Below the pieces are notes generated by a model. The model did no database searches and was not told where the DNA came from. It saw only the letters and a list, made by a program, of their open reading frames with translations. Below are positions 33,441 through 45,400 of a stretch of 64,000 nucleotides of DNA, in pieces. The stretch is from Anaspis maculata (Eukaryota > Arthropoda > Insecta > Coleoptera > Scraptiidae), in NCBI GenBank assembly GCA_949128115.1, contig OX421961.1, positions 124,747,050 to 124,811,049 on the forward strand, in the 5' to 3' direction. The position numbers and the translations under genes are program-made. Numbering within the stretch: the first letter of the stretch is position 1; every line of letters starts with the position of its first letter.

Positions 33441-34160
33441 TTTACACGCGTGTATTCCAAAATTTTATATAAACTGACACATTAGTTATTGTTGTAAATC
33501 GCGTTTTTTTTTTTATTCGATGCTTCGTTACGTGAGGCGGCGCCAATGTAACAAAAACGACAAACCGAAAGCCTCTAGTAACAAAAACAACTGTCATTCT
33601 AATCCCACGCAAATCCAATCGCAACTACTGCAACCTGACCTATGTAGGTATGTGTATACTAACGGGCGATTTGCCGGCGAATTTATTTTCAAATAGCTCG
33701 TTTTATATAGAACCCGGTCATATATATTTTTCGAAGCATATCGTTTCATTTGTAGGCATTCTGCGCGATACAAATCACAATCGGATGGCTGGGATCCACC
33801 TGGATTACTGTCAGTTATGGCCAGGCACGAACGGATCATATCGGCAATGATGTTGACTGTACGCCTCTCTCTGGTCGCGGTTACGCCCGGACTTGACCTC
33901 GACTTTGTCTCGAAATTACTCCGCCACATGGTGCCCCGATGACGCAGAACTAATTTGATGCCATTCGTACGGAATAATACCATCAGGTGTTTCAAATGCT
34001 CTACGGTCAAAATAATATATTTCAATGGGCCAAAAAACAACTTCAAATAAGACATGACTTGGATCATTTCTGTAGAAAAGCTTTTAATTTTGTTTTTGAA
34101 GAGAAATGAATTGTTGAGATTTATTGATCACTCTGCAAACAAACGTTTTCTACGTTAGTT
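33441..34160. other. Unassigned; possible LTR edge
   Basis: GGCGGCGCCAATGTAACAAA at 33537-33556 reads on the minus strand as TGTTACATTGGCGCCGCC. This resembles an LTR end (TTACA) followed by a TGGCGCC primer-binding site, but no partner LTR was found. A 157-codon minus-strand frame at 33594-34067 has no recognisable domain. Confidence 0.25.
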
Positions 34161-34164
34161 CTAC

Positions 34165-35150
34165 AGAGCGGCTACTAGCAAGTGGAAATGGACTCAAAAA
34201 AGAAGGAAAAGACCGCTTCTGTTTCTTGTGCTGGACTTTGGCAGTTCAAAGTCATGCCGTTCGGTTTATGTAATACCCCGGCGACCTTCTAGAGGGAGGC
34301 CTTGAGAGGACTGTCATAGAAAACTGCTCTGGTGTACTTGGATGATGTGTTGTTCATGGCAAGACTCTTAACGAGAAAATGGACCGACTCCAGCAAGCTT
34401 TCCGGAGATTACAAGAGGTAGTCTTGGAGCTCAATCCAAAGAAATGTCACTATTTCGAGGAAAAGTGAAGTATCTGGGTCACGTGATATGGAATATGGTG
34501 TCCAAACCAACGAAGACAATATTTTAGCTGTGGAGGACTGGAAGACGCCAGGGAATATTCGAGAAGCTAGAAGTTTTCTTGGGTTATGCAGCTCTTACCG
34601 CAAGTTTGTGGAGAATACTCCCAGATCGCCGAACCTTCCCACCACCCGACAGAAGCCAAGAAAGTCTTCAGATGGACCGAGGAATTCCATGCATACTTGT
34701 ACGGCCAAAGATTCATCCCAAGGACTGATCATGGCGCGTTGAAATTGTTAACAAACTTCAAAAATCCAGAAGGATAAGTTGCTCGTTGGATCCAAAGACT
34801 ACCAGTTTATGACATGGAAATTTATCACCGACCTGGAAATGCGCATTCCAATGCTGACTCCTTGTCTCGATAGCCATGCCCGGAACATTGCAAGCAAGAG
34901 GATAAGAAAATGATGATAAACGTCGTTGAAGTTGAAGAATTTGAATGTGCATGGCAGTTTCAAACTTTCTTTGGAAGAAATGAAGAAGACGCAACAAGAC
35001 GACGACATCCTGGGACCTCTTATTGGCTGGTTGTCTGTATACTGTCAGAATACTAATCGAAGACCCGAATGGCCAGAGACTGTGCCATGCAGTCCGGTGC
35101 TGAAAGCTTACTGGGTCCAATGGAAATCGCTTTGATTGAAGAATAGCACG
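34165..35150 (+). pseudogene. Gypsy pol relic A (RT and RNase H)
   Basis: Plus-strand fragments in several frames give, in order: SGYxQVEMDSK, LWQFKVMPFGLCNTPATF, the YLDDVLF active site, VKYLGHVI, NIREARSFLGLCSSYRKFVE, then a shortened RNase H with LYGQRFIPRTDHGALKLL and HRPGNAHSNADSLSR. Part of the connection/RNase H region is deleted. A linker follows (EEMKKTQQDDDILGPL) and the relic stops at about 35150, before integrase. Stops occur at 34290, 34468 and elsewhere. Confidence 0.9.
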
Positions 35151-35154
35151 CTTC

Positions 35155-37132
35155 ACAGGCTATGAGAAAACGCTGATGGTAAATGCGTCAAGAACATACC
35201 TATGGTTCCAAAGAAGGTTGTAAAAAAATCGTCTTGTAACGTCGCTATACTTCCGTTCGTAGCCTTTCATCCTATCTGAAACTGCAGTTGAAGGTTGCTG
35301 CGACGAATCTGCTTCCAGTCCCCGCAACTTTTTGCACTCACTTCCAAGGATAAAACATTTCTTCCCAGAACTTGCGAAATATGGGCCATATCCCGTTACC
35401 TCGCTCCGAGATACGCAGCGCACACGCTAGAGCGTAGAGATGTTTGTCCCAAGACTGCTGGGTATTTTCCACGTAAGTTGCCAAAAAACGTTTCAGTTCC
35501 TTGATAGTTCTTTCAGCGGAATCTGCTCGAGGATAGTACGAAGGGTCGAAAGCAAGTTTGACGTAGTACTTGTCTGCTAGTTTTTGATATTCTTACTGCT
35601 CATTTGTGATTTACTGTCACAGATCATTGTCCAGGATGCAGTGATCTTTCCTTTTTGATGAACAATCTGGAAGTGGTATGTCTGCAATCAAGACGCCTAA
35701 CGTACAAGTCTGCCTGCCAGGTTTTGCAATCGCTTCAGCTATATCAGTGAATGGTGGTCCGTGATGATGGTAAAGCAAATGCGGTCGATATTCTGGCGGA
35801 ACTCCTCGAAGGCCCAGATAAGGCCAAGGCACTCTCGCTCAGTAGTAGAATATCGGCGCCCCTGTTCGGTCAAGGACCGCGAAGTATAGTTATTCACCTT
35901 CTTCATATACGGCTGCACCAGCGCGGCGCCAAGGACGTAACCCGAAACATCAACCTGCAGGATAACGCCCTCTCGTAATCTGGTGTCGTCAATATACGGG
36001 ACGAAACCAGTTTCTGTTCAAAGGTGAGGAATGCTTGACTTCATCACTGCCAGCGTATTCGTTTCCGTGTCAACTTGACAAGTGGCTCGACGATGGTGGC
36101 AAATTCCAGAACGAAACGTCTGTACCACGGGACCATACAGATGAACTTCCCAACCCCATCCACAAAAGTAGGCACAGGAATGTCCATGATGGAGCTCACC
36201 TTATCGGGATCCACATGAAGTCCATACTGGTTCACGACAAAGCTCAAATATTCAAGCTGGGGTCGGCAGAAGCAACACTTGGTTCGGTTCGAGACCAGTC
36301 TGGCGGTCTGCAACCGTTCCAGAACCCTTTCGACCACAGCCAAATGGGTCGAAAAATCTGAGGTGAAGATGACTATTTCATCCAAATAGACCATGACGTT
36401 GGCGCTCAAGTCGTTTCCCAGCATTTCGTCCATGAAGCTGATGATGAAGCGCTGGAATGTGGCCTGAGCATTCGTCAGTCCGTATGGCATCAGCCGAAAC
36501 TGATAAAGCCCACGTCCGGGTACCGCAGACACCGTCAATTGTCGAGAGTTTGACTCGACCGGTATGTGCCATTAGACGGAAGTGACATCAAGAGTACTCA
36601 AGTATCTCGCATTTTGTACACGGTATAAAAAGGTACTGATGTGAGGCAGAAAATAAGCATTTCTATTCGTCACAGGGTTGAGGCTCCTGTAGTCCACGAC
36701 GGAGCAAAACTTTCTGTCCTTCTTTGAAACCAACAACCCTGGAGAGTGGAGAGGACCGAACGCTCCAGCGATGCCTTCATCACTCCATAATCGATCATTT
36801 TATCCAGAATTCGGTGTATTTTCGGGGGCCACACCAAAAAGTAACGCTGTTAAATTGGATTAGTACCGTCCAGCAAGCCTATCTAGGGCTCGACAACTGA
36901 AGCCGTCCCAAGCCTGACAGTTATCTTCAGTGAACTTGTTGTCAAATAGCTCAGCCTCCTGCTCCGCACTCAAACCCTCCGCCTTCACGATCCAACAAAT
37001 ATCGGAAGTAGATTTGCTTCCAAAGTGCCGAACATTGTCCTTCAGCTTCGGAATCATGTCCATAGCAGTCCAAAGGTCTGTGACCAGGAAAAAGTGTGCG
37101 TCTAAAGATGGAGCCATGATAATGTCAGGCAA
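35155..37132 (-). pseudogene. Gypsy pol relic B (RT to integrase end)
   Basis: On the minus strand from 37132 there is a protease-RT linker (FFLVTDLWTAMDMIPKL), then RT with VSKKDRKFCSVVDYRSLNPV, LYQFRLMPYGLTNAQATFQRF and an altered active site YLDEIVIF where YLDD is expected. HVDPDKVSSIMDIPVP follows, then RNase H (ILQVDVSGYVLGAALVQPY, TTERECLGLIWAFEEFR, ITDH). The integrase core is largely missing. The end has AFDPSYYPRADSAERTIKEL and TQQSWDKHL. Frameshifts and stops are numerous. It abuts relic A tail-to-tail. Confidence 0.9.
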
Positions 37133-37619
37133 AACTACTCTACCTTTCTGTCATGGGATTGTGAAGGTATGTTTGGTTGCATATCTTCTAAAGGAATTTG
37201 AGTTGAGGTTATACTAAATACAGGAACAGGAGCGGCGTGATTACATTGAATGAGCTGGCGCCGGACGGTGTCAAAACGCTTTTGATGTAGAACCAAAATT
37301 AGTGATGAACGATAATTAATCAACAAAGTGTTATCAATGTAGTACAAAGACGTGACGCGGTTGAAAAGTGCACGAAGTCGTCCAGAAGTACATCGGAGGT
37401 ACGAATGGAAGTACTCTCCAAGTAAGAAAAGCCGACACGACACATAAAAAATAGAAGCGTTACCACAGCTTAGACCAATAAGCTGAACTAGGTTCCAAAC
37501 GTTTGCAAGTTGATTTTGATGAGAGAATTCACCACGTGAATTTTTTCATTTTGAAAACAGACGACATCTTCAGTTTTGGGATTGGAATCGTCAGATTAGT
37601 TGAATGTGAATCAGAGTCA
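37133..37619. other. Spacer between gypsy relics
   Basis: The minus-strand frame 37135-37443 has no recognisable domain. It may be decayed sequence upstream of relic B. Confidence 0.4.
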
Positions 37620-40600
37620 ATATTTTTGATAAAATCAGCATTGAAAAACCAAATTTGATCAGAAAATACTCTGATGTTTTTGAACGTTTAAGCAAAATCA
37701 ATAATCAATGTCAATGTGATTTTACTTTAATTAAATGATGATTATCAACCAGTTGACCTTGCAGGAAAGTTCCATTTCAGTTCAATGTAAAAATTTGAAA
37801 GAACTTCGGAAACAATGATAGAAGATTGAGTTATAGTGTAAGGAAACCAGCCGATTTTGTAAGTCCAATTGTTTTGGTGAACAAGAACAATGATGAAGTA
37901 CGAATTTGCCTCAAACCGAAAAATTTAAACAAGGCCATCAGGCGGAAACATTTGGTGATTCCCACATTCGGTGTGGTAGTGGGAGATATGGCAGAGCCAA
38001 ATTTTTTCTCTACACTGGATGCAAATAAGGGTTTCTGCCAGATCGAGTTATCGAAAAAGGCTTCAGATTCAACGACATTTGCGACACCGTTTGGTCTATT
38101 CAAGTATCTTCGACTACCGTTTGGTGTATCTTGTGCACCAGAAAAAAATTCAAGGCATTTTCGGAAATTTTTGAGAATATTGAAGAGTCAAGATTTATAT
38201 TGATGACTTAATTATTTACGTGAAGGCGGAGAACATGACATAATCGTACAAAAAGTCTTGGAGTGAGCGCGACAGTTTTGGAGTGAAGCTCAACAAAAGT
38301 TAATGTGAATTTCAGGAATCTCAATTAAAGTTTGTATGTAGGTCGGATAATTTCAAAGAAAGGGATCAGAGCAGATCCAGATAAAGTTGGATCTATTATG
38401 CAGATGGAGTCGGCAAAAAATATTAAAAAGTTACAGAAATTTTTGGGTCTGGTTACCTACATGTGCAAGTTCATTGAAAATATATCTAGTAAAGCGCAAA
38501 ATCTGAGAAAAATGTTGTGAGAAAATAATATATTTGAATGAAATGAATTTTGTGGAAGGGAATTCAAGATTTGAAATCGAAACTGGCCCTGCTCTGCCGT
38601 TTTCCAGTCCTAAAAAAGATTTGATCCTTTCTGTGGATAGCTGGAAGGATGAGTTGGAGGCGGCCATTCTTCAAGATGGTGCTCCTATCGCCTATGCCTC
38701 AAAACCTTTGACTGACATGCAGAAAAGTTATGCGCGAGAAGGAAATCTTGGCAACCTTTGGGTGCAAACGTTTTCACCAATACCTATCCTAGACCAGGCA
38801 TTTTAGGTTTTGACCTGGAAAAAAATAACTCAAGTCCGAAAATTGGTGGAACGCTTTCTCTTTAACCCCTTAACCACATACTGAAGTCCCAAAAAATCCT
38901 ATGTTCGCTTCATCGGTTTTTGACGGCAAAAAGGTGTAAGTGACATTATTTTAGAAACTATCTATTAATACGCGTTGAAGTTTCAATACAGCTAAAAACT
39001 TCCGAAAATGATCTTCTCGGTCAGTTGAACAACACATTGAAAGTCCTGAAAAATCCTCCTTCCGCTTCATTGGTTTTTGGCGGCAAGAATGGTTCAAATG
39101 ACATTATTTTGGAAACTATCCATTAAAATACGAGTTTGAGTTTCAGTACAGCTGAAAATTGCTGAAACTGTTTTTTTTTGTCAGTTGAACAACATACTAG
39201 AAGTCTTTAAAAATCCTATGTTCGTTTCATTGTTTTTTTGGCGGCAGAAAAGTATAAGTGACATTTTTTTGTTACTATTTAATAAACTACGGGTTGAAGT
39301 TTTGATACAGGTAAAAATATGAGTCTCCTTGGTCAGTTGAGCAGCATGCTGAAAGTCCTGAGAAATCCTATGTCCGCTTCATTGTTATTTGGCGGCAAAA
39401 AGGTGTAAGTGACATTGTTTTGGGAACTGTTCAATCAAACAGGCGGTCAAGTTTTGATACAGCTGAAAATTGCTGAAAATGGTCTCCTTGATCAGTTGAA
39501 CAACACATTGAAAGTCCTAGAAAAATTTCTCTCCGCTTCATTAGTTTCTGGCGGCAGAAAGGTATAATTGAAATTTTCTTTTGTTACTATTTTTATTAAA
39601 ATAAGCGTTGAAGTTTCGATACAGCTCAAAATTGCTGAAAATGATCTCCTTGGTCAGTTGAACAACACTCTGAAAATACTAGGAAGATCCCTGTTCGCTT
39701 CATTGTTTTTTGGCGAAAAGAAGATATGAGTGACAATAATTTGGAAACTATTATTTATTGAACTAGGCGCTGAAGTTCCAGTTCATCTGAAAATTGCTGG
39801 AACTGGCTTCCTCGATCATGTGAACAACATACTGAAAGTCCCAAAAAATCTTTTGTCCGCTTCATCTTTTTTTGGCGGCCAAAAGGTATAAGATCATTTT
39901 TTGAAACTATTGTTCAAAATATGTGTTGAAGCTGCAATACAGTCGAAAATTGCTGAAAATAGTCTACTCGGATTAGTACAGTCCACTAACAAAGGAGACC
40001 ATTTTCAGCAAATTTCAGCTGTATCGAAACTTCAACCAGTATTTCAAAAAAATAGTCTACAATATAATGTCACTTAAACATTTTTGCAGCTGAAAAAACA
40101 TGAAGCGGGCATGAGATTTCTCAGGACTTTCAGTATGTTATTCAACTAACAAAGGATACTATTTTTCAGCAACTTTCAGCTGTACTAAAATTTCAACTCA
40201 TGTTTTGATGAATAGTTGCCAAAATAATGCCACTTGAACCTTTTTGCTGCCAGAAACCGATGAAGTGAACATAGTATTTTTCAAGAATTTCAATATGTTG
40301 TTAACCTGACCGAGACGACCATTTTTGGCAATTTTCAGCTGTATTAAAACTTGACCGCGTGTTTAATTGAATAGTTTTTGAAACAATGTCACTTATATCT
40401 TATAACTTTTTGCCGCTGGAAAAAAAGTATAAAGTGGACATAGGATTTCTTAGGATTTTGAATATGTTGTTCAACTGGCCGAGGAGACCATTTTCAGCAA
40501 TTTTCAGCTGTATCGAAGCTTCATCGCGTATTCTTATAATTAGTTTCTAAATTATTGTCACTTACACCTTTTTGCCGCCAAAAATCGATGAAGCGGACAT

Positions 40601-41397
40601 AGAATTTTTTTGGACTTTTAGTATGTGGTTGAGGGGTTAAAGTGGAAGCGTTCTACCAATTTTCAGACTTACGTTATTTTTTTCCAGGTTTTGGTCAATT
40701 TTGATTTAAAATGCCTGGGCTATGCGGTGAGCACTTTGTTGTCAAAAGTGTTCACAAACCACTAGATTCAATTTAAAAATTTTTTTTATTGCAATGTTCC
40801 TTGATGATTCAAAGATTGAGAATAACTGTACGATTAAATTTGGTCAGTGAATTTCAAAAGTGTTACAAAACTTTTTATTGCAGACACATTGTCTAAAGCT
40901 CATTGGGCCTATAAAAATTTCAAAATAATCGAGAATAATGTGGAACTTCAAGTCAATTTTATAAAGTACGATTCAATTTATCCGAATAATTTGCAGACAA
41001 TCAAGGTTCAAACATAGACATAAAATGACGTGGAATTGCGAGTGTTGGAACAGTTAATCAAAATTGATACCAGGAAGGCCTTGGGAAGTGGTCTCAACTG
41101 ATTTTTTCACGTTCAACAGAGAAAAGTATTTGCTAATCGTGGACAAATTCACAAAGTTCACGAAAGTAGTGTGTTTGCATAGCAATACAACAAACGTAAA
41201 AGTAATAAATGATTCAGAAGCACTTTTGCTCGTCAGGGAAAAACTGATTTGTTATTCAGTGACAATGGTCCTCAATTTACGAAGATTCAGTTTCAGAAAT
41301 TTTTCAAAGATTGAGAGTCATCAAACTACATCACCGCACTATCCTCAATCGAATGGCCTTGCGGAGAGACACGTTCAAATTATGAAAAAATAATTGT
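37620..41397 (+). pseudogene. Gypsy pol relic C, split by an inverted satellite
   Basis: The RT start is near 37680 (FERLSKIN ... MIED). Then come SPIVLVNKNNDEVRICLKPK, FFSTLDANKGFCQIEL and FGLFKYLRLPFGVSCAPE, with the active-site region broken near 38200. GIRADPDKVGSIMQM, KFLGLVTYMCKFIEN and RNase H LSVDSWKDELEAAILQDG and PIAYASKPLT follow, up to FHQYLY at 38787. After the 38788-40719 insertion the RNase H resumes (HKPLDSI, LADTLSKAHW-like), then integrase: GRPWEVVSTDFF, DKFTKF and SPHYPQSNGLAERHVQIMK. The codon style is AT-rich compared with relics A and B. Many stops are present. Confidence 0.9.
38788..40719. repeat. Inverted satellite array (foldback of about 159-bp units)
   Basis: The outer ends CCAGGCATTTTAGG (38794) and AAAATGCCTGGG (40719) pair, and pairing continues through ACCTGGAAAAAAATAA, AAAATTGGTGGAACGC and TTAACCCCTTAACCACATAC. 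Inside, the left arm has about seven direct units marked by TCAGTTGAACAACA (39021, 39181, 39333, 39492, 39654, 39816), spacing 152-162 bp. The right arm has about five units in inverse orientation to 40614. The turning point is near 39975. CTAT occurs on both sides (38784-38787 and from 40720 after GGG), a possible 4-bp TSD. Confidence 0.9.
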
Positions 41398-41657
41398 TGA
41401 TTGTTACTGACGTGAGTAGAATTTGTAGGCGATGTGAACTTCATCAAGATAAATCCGATTTTTGACCACTGATTTTTCGCTGTCAACACTTCTATTTGCC
41501 ATATTTTCCAATTTTTGCACTCCACATTGTTGACTTACTCGTATATCTGCTACTATAATGGGGAATATTTTCTTAGAAGAAATTGTGCTATTTTAACTTG
41601 ACAACGAGAACTTTTTGCTTGTTTATAAGTTGAATACGATACTATGGGCTTGTATAA
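41398..41657. other. Unassigned sequence
   Basis: No gene or repeat is recognised. Confidence 0.4.
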
Positions 41658-41798
41658 TAGCTGTATTACACTACACAATTTCTTGTACAATTTCTTGTAC
41701 AATCTGCCAAAATAGTGTCAAAAAACAATTAACTTGATTGTTTAACTGACAGATTGTACAAGAAGTTGTACAAGAAATTGTGTAGTGTTATGTAGCTA
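41658..41798. mobile_element. 141-bp hairpin MITE
   Basis: TAGCTGTATTACACTACACA and its inverse at the right end pair through CAATTTCTTGTACAA repeats, with a loop near 41727. Each arm holds two TTCTTGTACAA motifs. Confidence 0.82.
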
Positions 41799-41904
41799 TA
41801 AGAGAGCTGAAAAATACTTTTGTCTGGATTAATTCCAATAACACATAAAATATTGGAAACAAAATATTGTTTTCACCCTGTAAGTAGGAATAAGCAGCTA
41901 TAGC

Positions 41905-42050
41905 GTAATAGTACTTCACGTATAATAAGAGTAGTAAGTAGCATATTACGCACGCAGGGAAATGTTGCACACGAGCGAGCAAAGCAAGCGAGTGCAGTAT
42001 TCCCTGAGTGCGTAATTGCTTTACTACTCGTATTACGTACCGTACTTTAC
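41905..42050. repeat. Imperfect palindrome around a CGAGCGAGC loop
   Basis: The arms 41905-41961 and 42000-42050 pair via AGAGTAGTAAGTAGCATATT, ATTACGCAC and CAGGGAA. The centre has CACGAGCGAGCAAAGCAAGCG. No TSD is clear. Confidence 0.7.
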
Positions 42051-42789
42051 CTACGACCCCTCCTCCACCTCTTTCTTTGCCGAGTGTTGAAAAAAATTAG
42101 CTGCCATATAGCTCTCTTATTTATTGTCAGATTTTCTTCATTGATACACCAAATGAAATGATTTGATGCCCACTATATTGTGGGTGTTAATTTGTGTGAA
42201 TTACAACAATGGTAAATTAATTTGACACTATAATTTGTCTAATGCTTTTAGGTGCCTATACTCACTCCTGCTTGATGCAATCAAGTATAGCATGTTTCTC
42301 AACCTTTTACTTACCTTAAACACTATTACTTACTTACCTATTCACGTGATTGTACGGAATACTTATTGTAATTGTGTTTCAAAGTCAACCTATCACGTCC
42401 TATCATTCACGAAGATTGTTTAGTATAGAATTGAAAATCTCTTTCAAATGCCCACTCTTAGGTGCCTAATAACATGGTTTATATTGCATATTAGAATAAA
42501 ACAGCAAAATTGATGGTATTTCTGACTTATATTCACTTATTACACTGATGGTACCAGAACAACCTACGATGGTCAAAATACAGTTGCATCACTTCGATTT
42601 CAAATTTGCTCGGGTAGGTTTCGAAAGCCTTATTTCAGCCCAAAGCTTCGTGTCTGGTGCAGGTTTTTCTGTAGAATGTAGAATTTATAACTCTATATTT
42701 GAACTTTAATAACTTATCATCGTGTAAATCCAGCTCTACTGGCTGTAAAGCGTGCTCCGGTGGATTGACCGCGAGTGGATGGGATGGAT
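42051..42789. other. Unassigned sequence
   Basis: AGCTCTCTTAT at 42112 inversely matches ATAAGAGAGCT at 41799, a possible remnant of an element enclosing the 41.9-kb palindrome. Otherwise nothing is recognised. Confidence 0.35.
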
Positions 42790-43220
42790 ATATCGATGGG
42801 TCCTAATAAGACTAGCTTTATTCGCAGAGCCCGATGTGAAGTAACGTTTCTCGCAGAAGGTCTTTGTAACTAGCGCAATTCAAAATAGGTCGTTGTAACT
42901 GGCGCATCTCGGAATGAACGCAAGTGAATCACTTTTTCGTTTGACATTTCGGATCTTATTTCGACGGAAATCCACCAAATTTCTGAACTGGACGAGAAAT
43001 GGTTGATGCACATTCAACGATTGGTGGTTTTTAGATGAATCGGGCATGCTTTTATCCACCAAAACACAATGAAGCAAGTGAATCACTTGCGTTCATTTCG
43101 AGATGCGCCAGTTACAACGACCTATTTTGAATTGCGCTAGTTACAAAGACCTTCTGCGAGAAACGTTACTTCACATCGGGCTCTGCGAATAAAGCTAGTC
43201 TTATTAGAACCCATCGATAT
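42790..43220. mobile_element. 431-bp palindromic MITE with about 98% identical arms
   Basis: The left arm 42790-42935 begins ATATCGATGGGTCCTAATAA. The right arm 43075-43220 is its reverse complement with only about three mismatches over 146 bp. The loop is about 139 bp and repeats TCCACCAAA in both halves. The ends are not of the CAGGGTG type. The very high arm identity suggests recent origin or arm-to-arm conversion. Confidence 0.9.
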
Positions 43221-44450
43221 CTTCTCCCAGTTCCAACTGCACTGCCCACAAAGAAAAAATGATAATGGTATAATGAAACTGTATTAATGTAAATGAGAAT
43301 TTGGCAAAAAAATATTCCAAATTATTGCAATTGAATGAATATATTTTAAAAAGTTTGATTTTTACATCTCACCTCTGGTTAGACACACGACGTAAGTATA
43401 TAAAGAAGGTATCATCATTGTACTGACGGCTGGCTCCCAGTAGTAGAACTGGGAGTTTGGTTTTTGGTGGCGAAAACGCACAGTACTATTTTGTTAGGAC
43501 TTGAAATTCGAAATTAATCAAATTGAAGTGGTTTGGCACGAAGAAAGAGTCGTGTCGAATTCGGTACCAACTGTATTTTAAACAGAAAATTCCCTAACTG
43601 TGCGTAATGGTAATCAAATCGCACAGCGTGCGTAAGGAGCTGCTTAGTGAGTCTGTTGATTGTGTGCTATCCATCAGTTACGGCAGTGATCGTAGGTAAA
43701 ATATCTTCCACTGGTTCAATGAAAGGTCACAAGGTTGCTAAATAAATTTAAAAAAAAACTCTTTCTTTAGAAGAGTTACCTAATCGCAAGTAGGACAATT
43801 GAAGACTTTTTTTTTATTTTCGCCCTGTTGTCTAATTTGAAGCGGTCACAAGGAGATTTATTCTGACATTTTGAATGAGTGGAGATGAGCTTATTCATAC
43901 AACAAAAGATCGTTTCAGAAATCCCTTATTGCGCGAGGGCTAGAAGAGTCTAGCGGGTTCGTGAATATTCCAGCAAGCTCTCAAAGCACGGTCCCTCCGC
44001 CAATTATGCAGATCTGTGTCTTATTCGCACGTCATGGTCTCCAGCAAGTTTTTCAAGACTGTCTTGAGGTAATTTTGTCAATTTTTTGCTCAAAATCCAT
44101 ATACAAAGTCCTATATCTATCAAACATGAATTTAATGCTCTTCCATTGTTCAAGGCAGTAACTCAGCGAGTTTTATTGATAAATTCGATAAGTTTGATGT
44201 CTACAAACCCAAAATTTCACAAGGGATATGGTTTTGAAAGCTGCAGATGGAGATAGATCACGGCAATACAATTCAATAGTTTCCTAAACGAAGCATTTTG
44301 ATAATTGAGCTTCGACCACCTGTATCTTTGCATCAGCTATAGGTACGCATATTTGATAGATGTTTATTCAATAAATTCCTATCGAACCTATTGTTTTTCG
44401 ACGCTACGTCAAATGTAAAAGTTTTATTTCATTAAAACCTGAACTTATAA
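43221..44450. other. Unassigned; small hairpin and TATA-like motif
   Basis: AGTATATAAAGAAGG (about 43396) looks like a TATA box. CTCCCAGT-AGTAGA-ACTGGGAG (about 43434-43455) is a perfect 8-bp stem. No gene is recognised downstream. Confidence 0.3.
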
Positions 44451-45400
44451 AGCCGAAAATATACCTACACCTACCAGTAATGAGGATAAAATGCAAATAA
44501 ATGGACAAATATGCTAGGACTAATACCGCAGCCGTGTCCGGTATCACCAAATATCGAAAACTTCACGTGTTCGCTTCCCAATGCTCGAAAAACAGCAGAA
44601 ATTAATTAACTCAATAAAGGTTTTATAATTAGAACAACAAAATCATGTGCCGTGTAAACATGCATCCGCGCCATACCATAGGCATAGGTATGCAAAATTC
44701 GAATAATAACGCACACAACATTATAGAAAATCGCGCCGCGCGTCGCGGCGCCGATGCTGGCAATGTCCAGGGAGAGAGGTGGATGCCATCATTCATCCCG
44801 GCTCGGAAAAAAAGTTGCCTGCGTCCTTTTCTAGAAAACAAAACAACAAAAACCCATTGCCTGACGAAAAAAAAAAAGAAAGACAAAAAACAGCATCGAC
44901 CCGTCACACACACTCTCTCCCGCCACTAGGATATGGCATGTGTGTGTGTGTTTGTTCAGAGTTTTAAAAACGCGCATTCCAAAATAATAATACTCAATCA
45001 ATGATAGCAATGAGCCAATAACCAAATGGGACGTGGACGTTACACAGTAGGGGGAGGGGGATACGTGACAACCCTGTTTACAAATGTTGCGATTGATTCT
45101 TCCAATGTTGTTTGAACCGCACTGATATGTCGTCCGCCACGCTCTCTGCGATCTAGTGCCCCGTGGGAGTGCATAAGTGACAGTTCGGCAGTAGTTGGCT
45201 GACTTACCGACGGACGCCCCCGTCACCCCCGCCACCTTCTTCTAAGATGCGCCGCCACGTCCTCCGTTATACGGTAATGCTCTGTTTTGCTGTGTGCTAT
45301 GTGGAGCCCAACCTTAACGTTTCGCGCCACCATTGTTGTTGTTGTAACATGATGGTTGTGTAATTGCAAATTATGCGTGTACGTTAACGTTGAGTAGACT
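44451..45400. other. TE-free island 4
   Basis: The GC-richer part (44660-44780 and 45100-45260) contains GCGCCGCGCGTCGCGGCGCC, a near-palindromic CpG cluster at about 44732, and a GT microsatellite at 44938-44952. No TE signature or reliable gene is seen. Confidence 0.35.

Noticed and set aside
33537..33556. LTR end plus TGGCGCC primer-binding site on the minus strand
   Set aside because: No second LTR, TSD or adjacent gag was found, so the resemblance could be chance.
33594..34067. 157-codon minus-strand frame
   Set aside because: No recognisable motif, no splice or repeat context, and within the range of chance. Kept only as part of an unassigned stretch.
38870..40640. CRISPR-like array
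   Set aside because: The spacing is regular, but the whole unit of about 159 bp repeats with no unique spacers and inverts halfway. This is eukaryotic satellite-type DNA.
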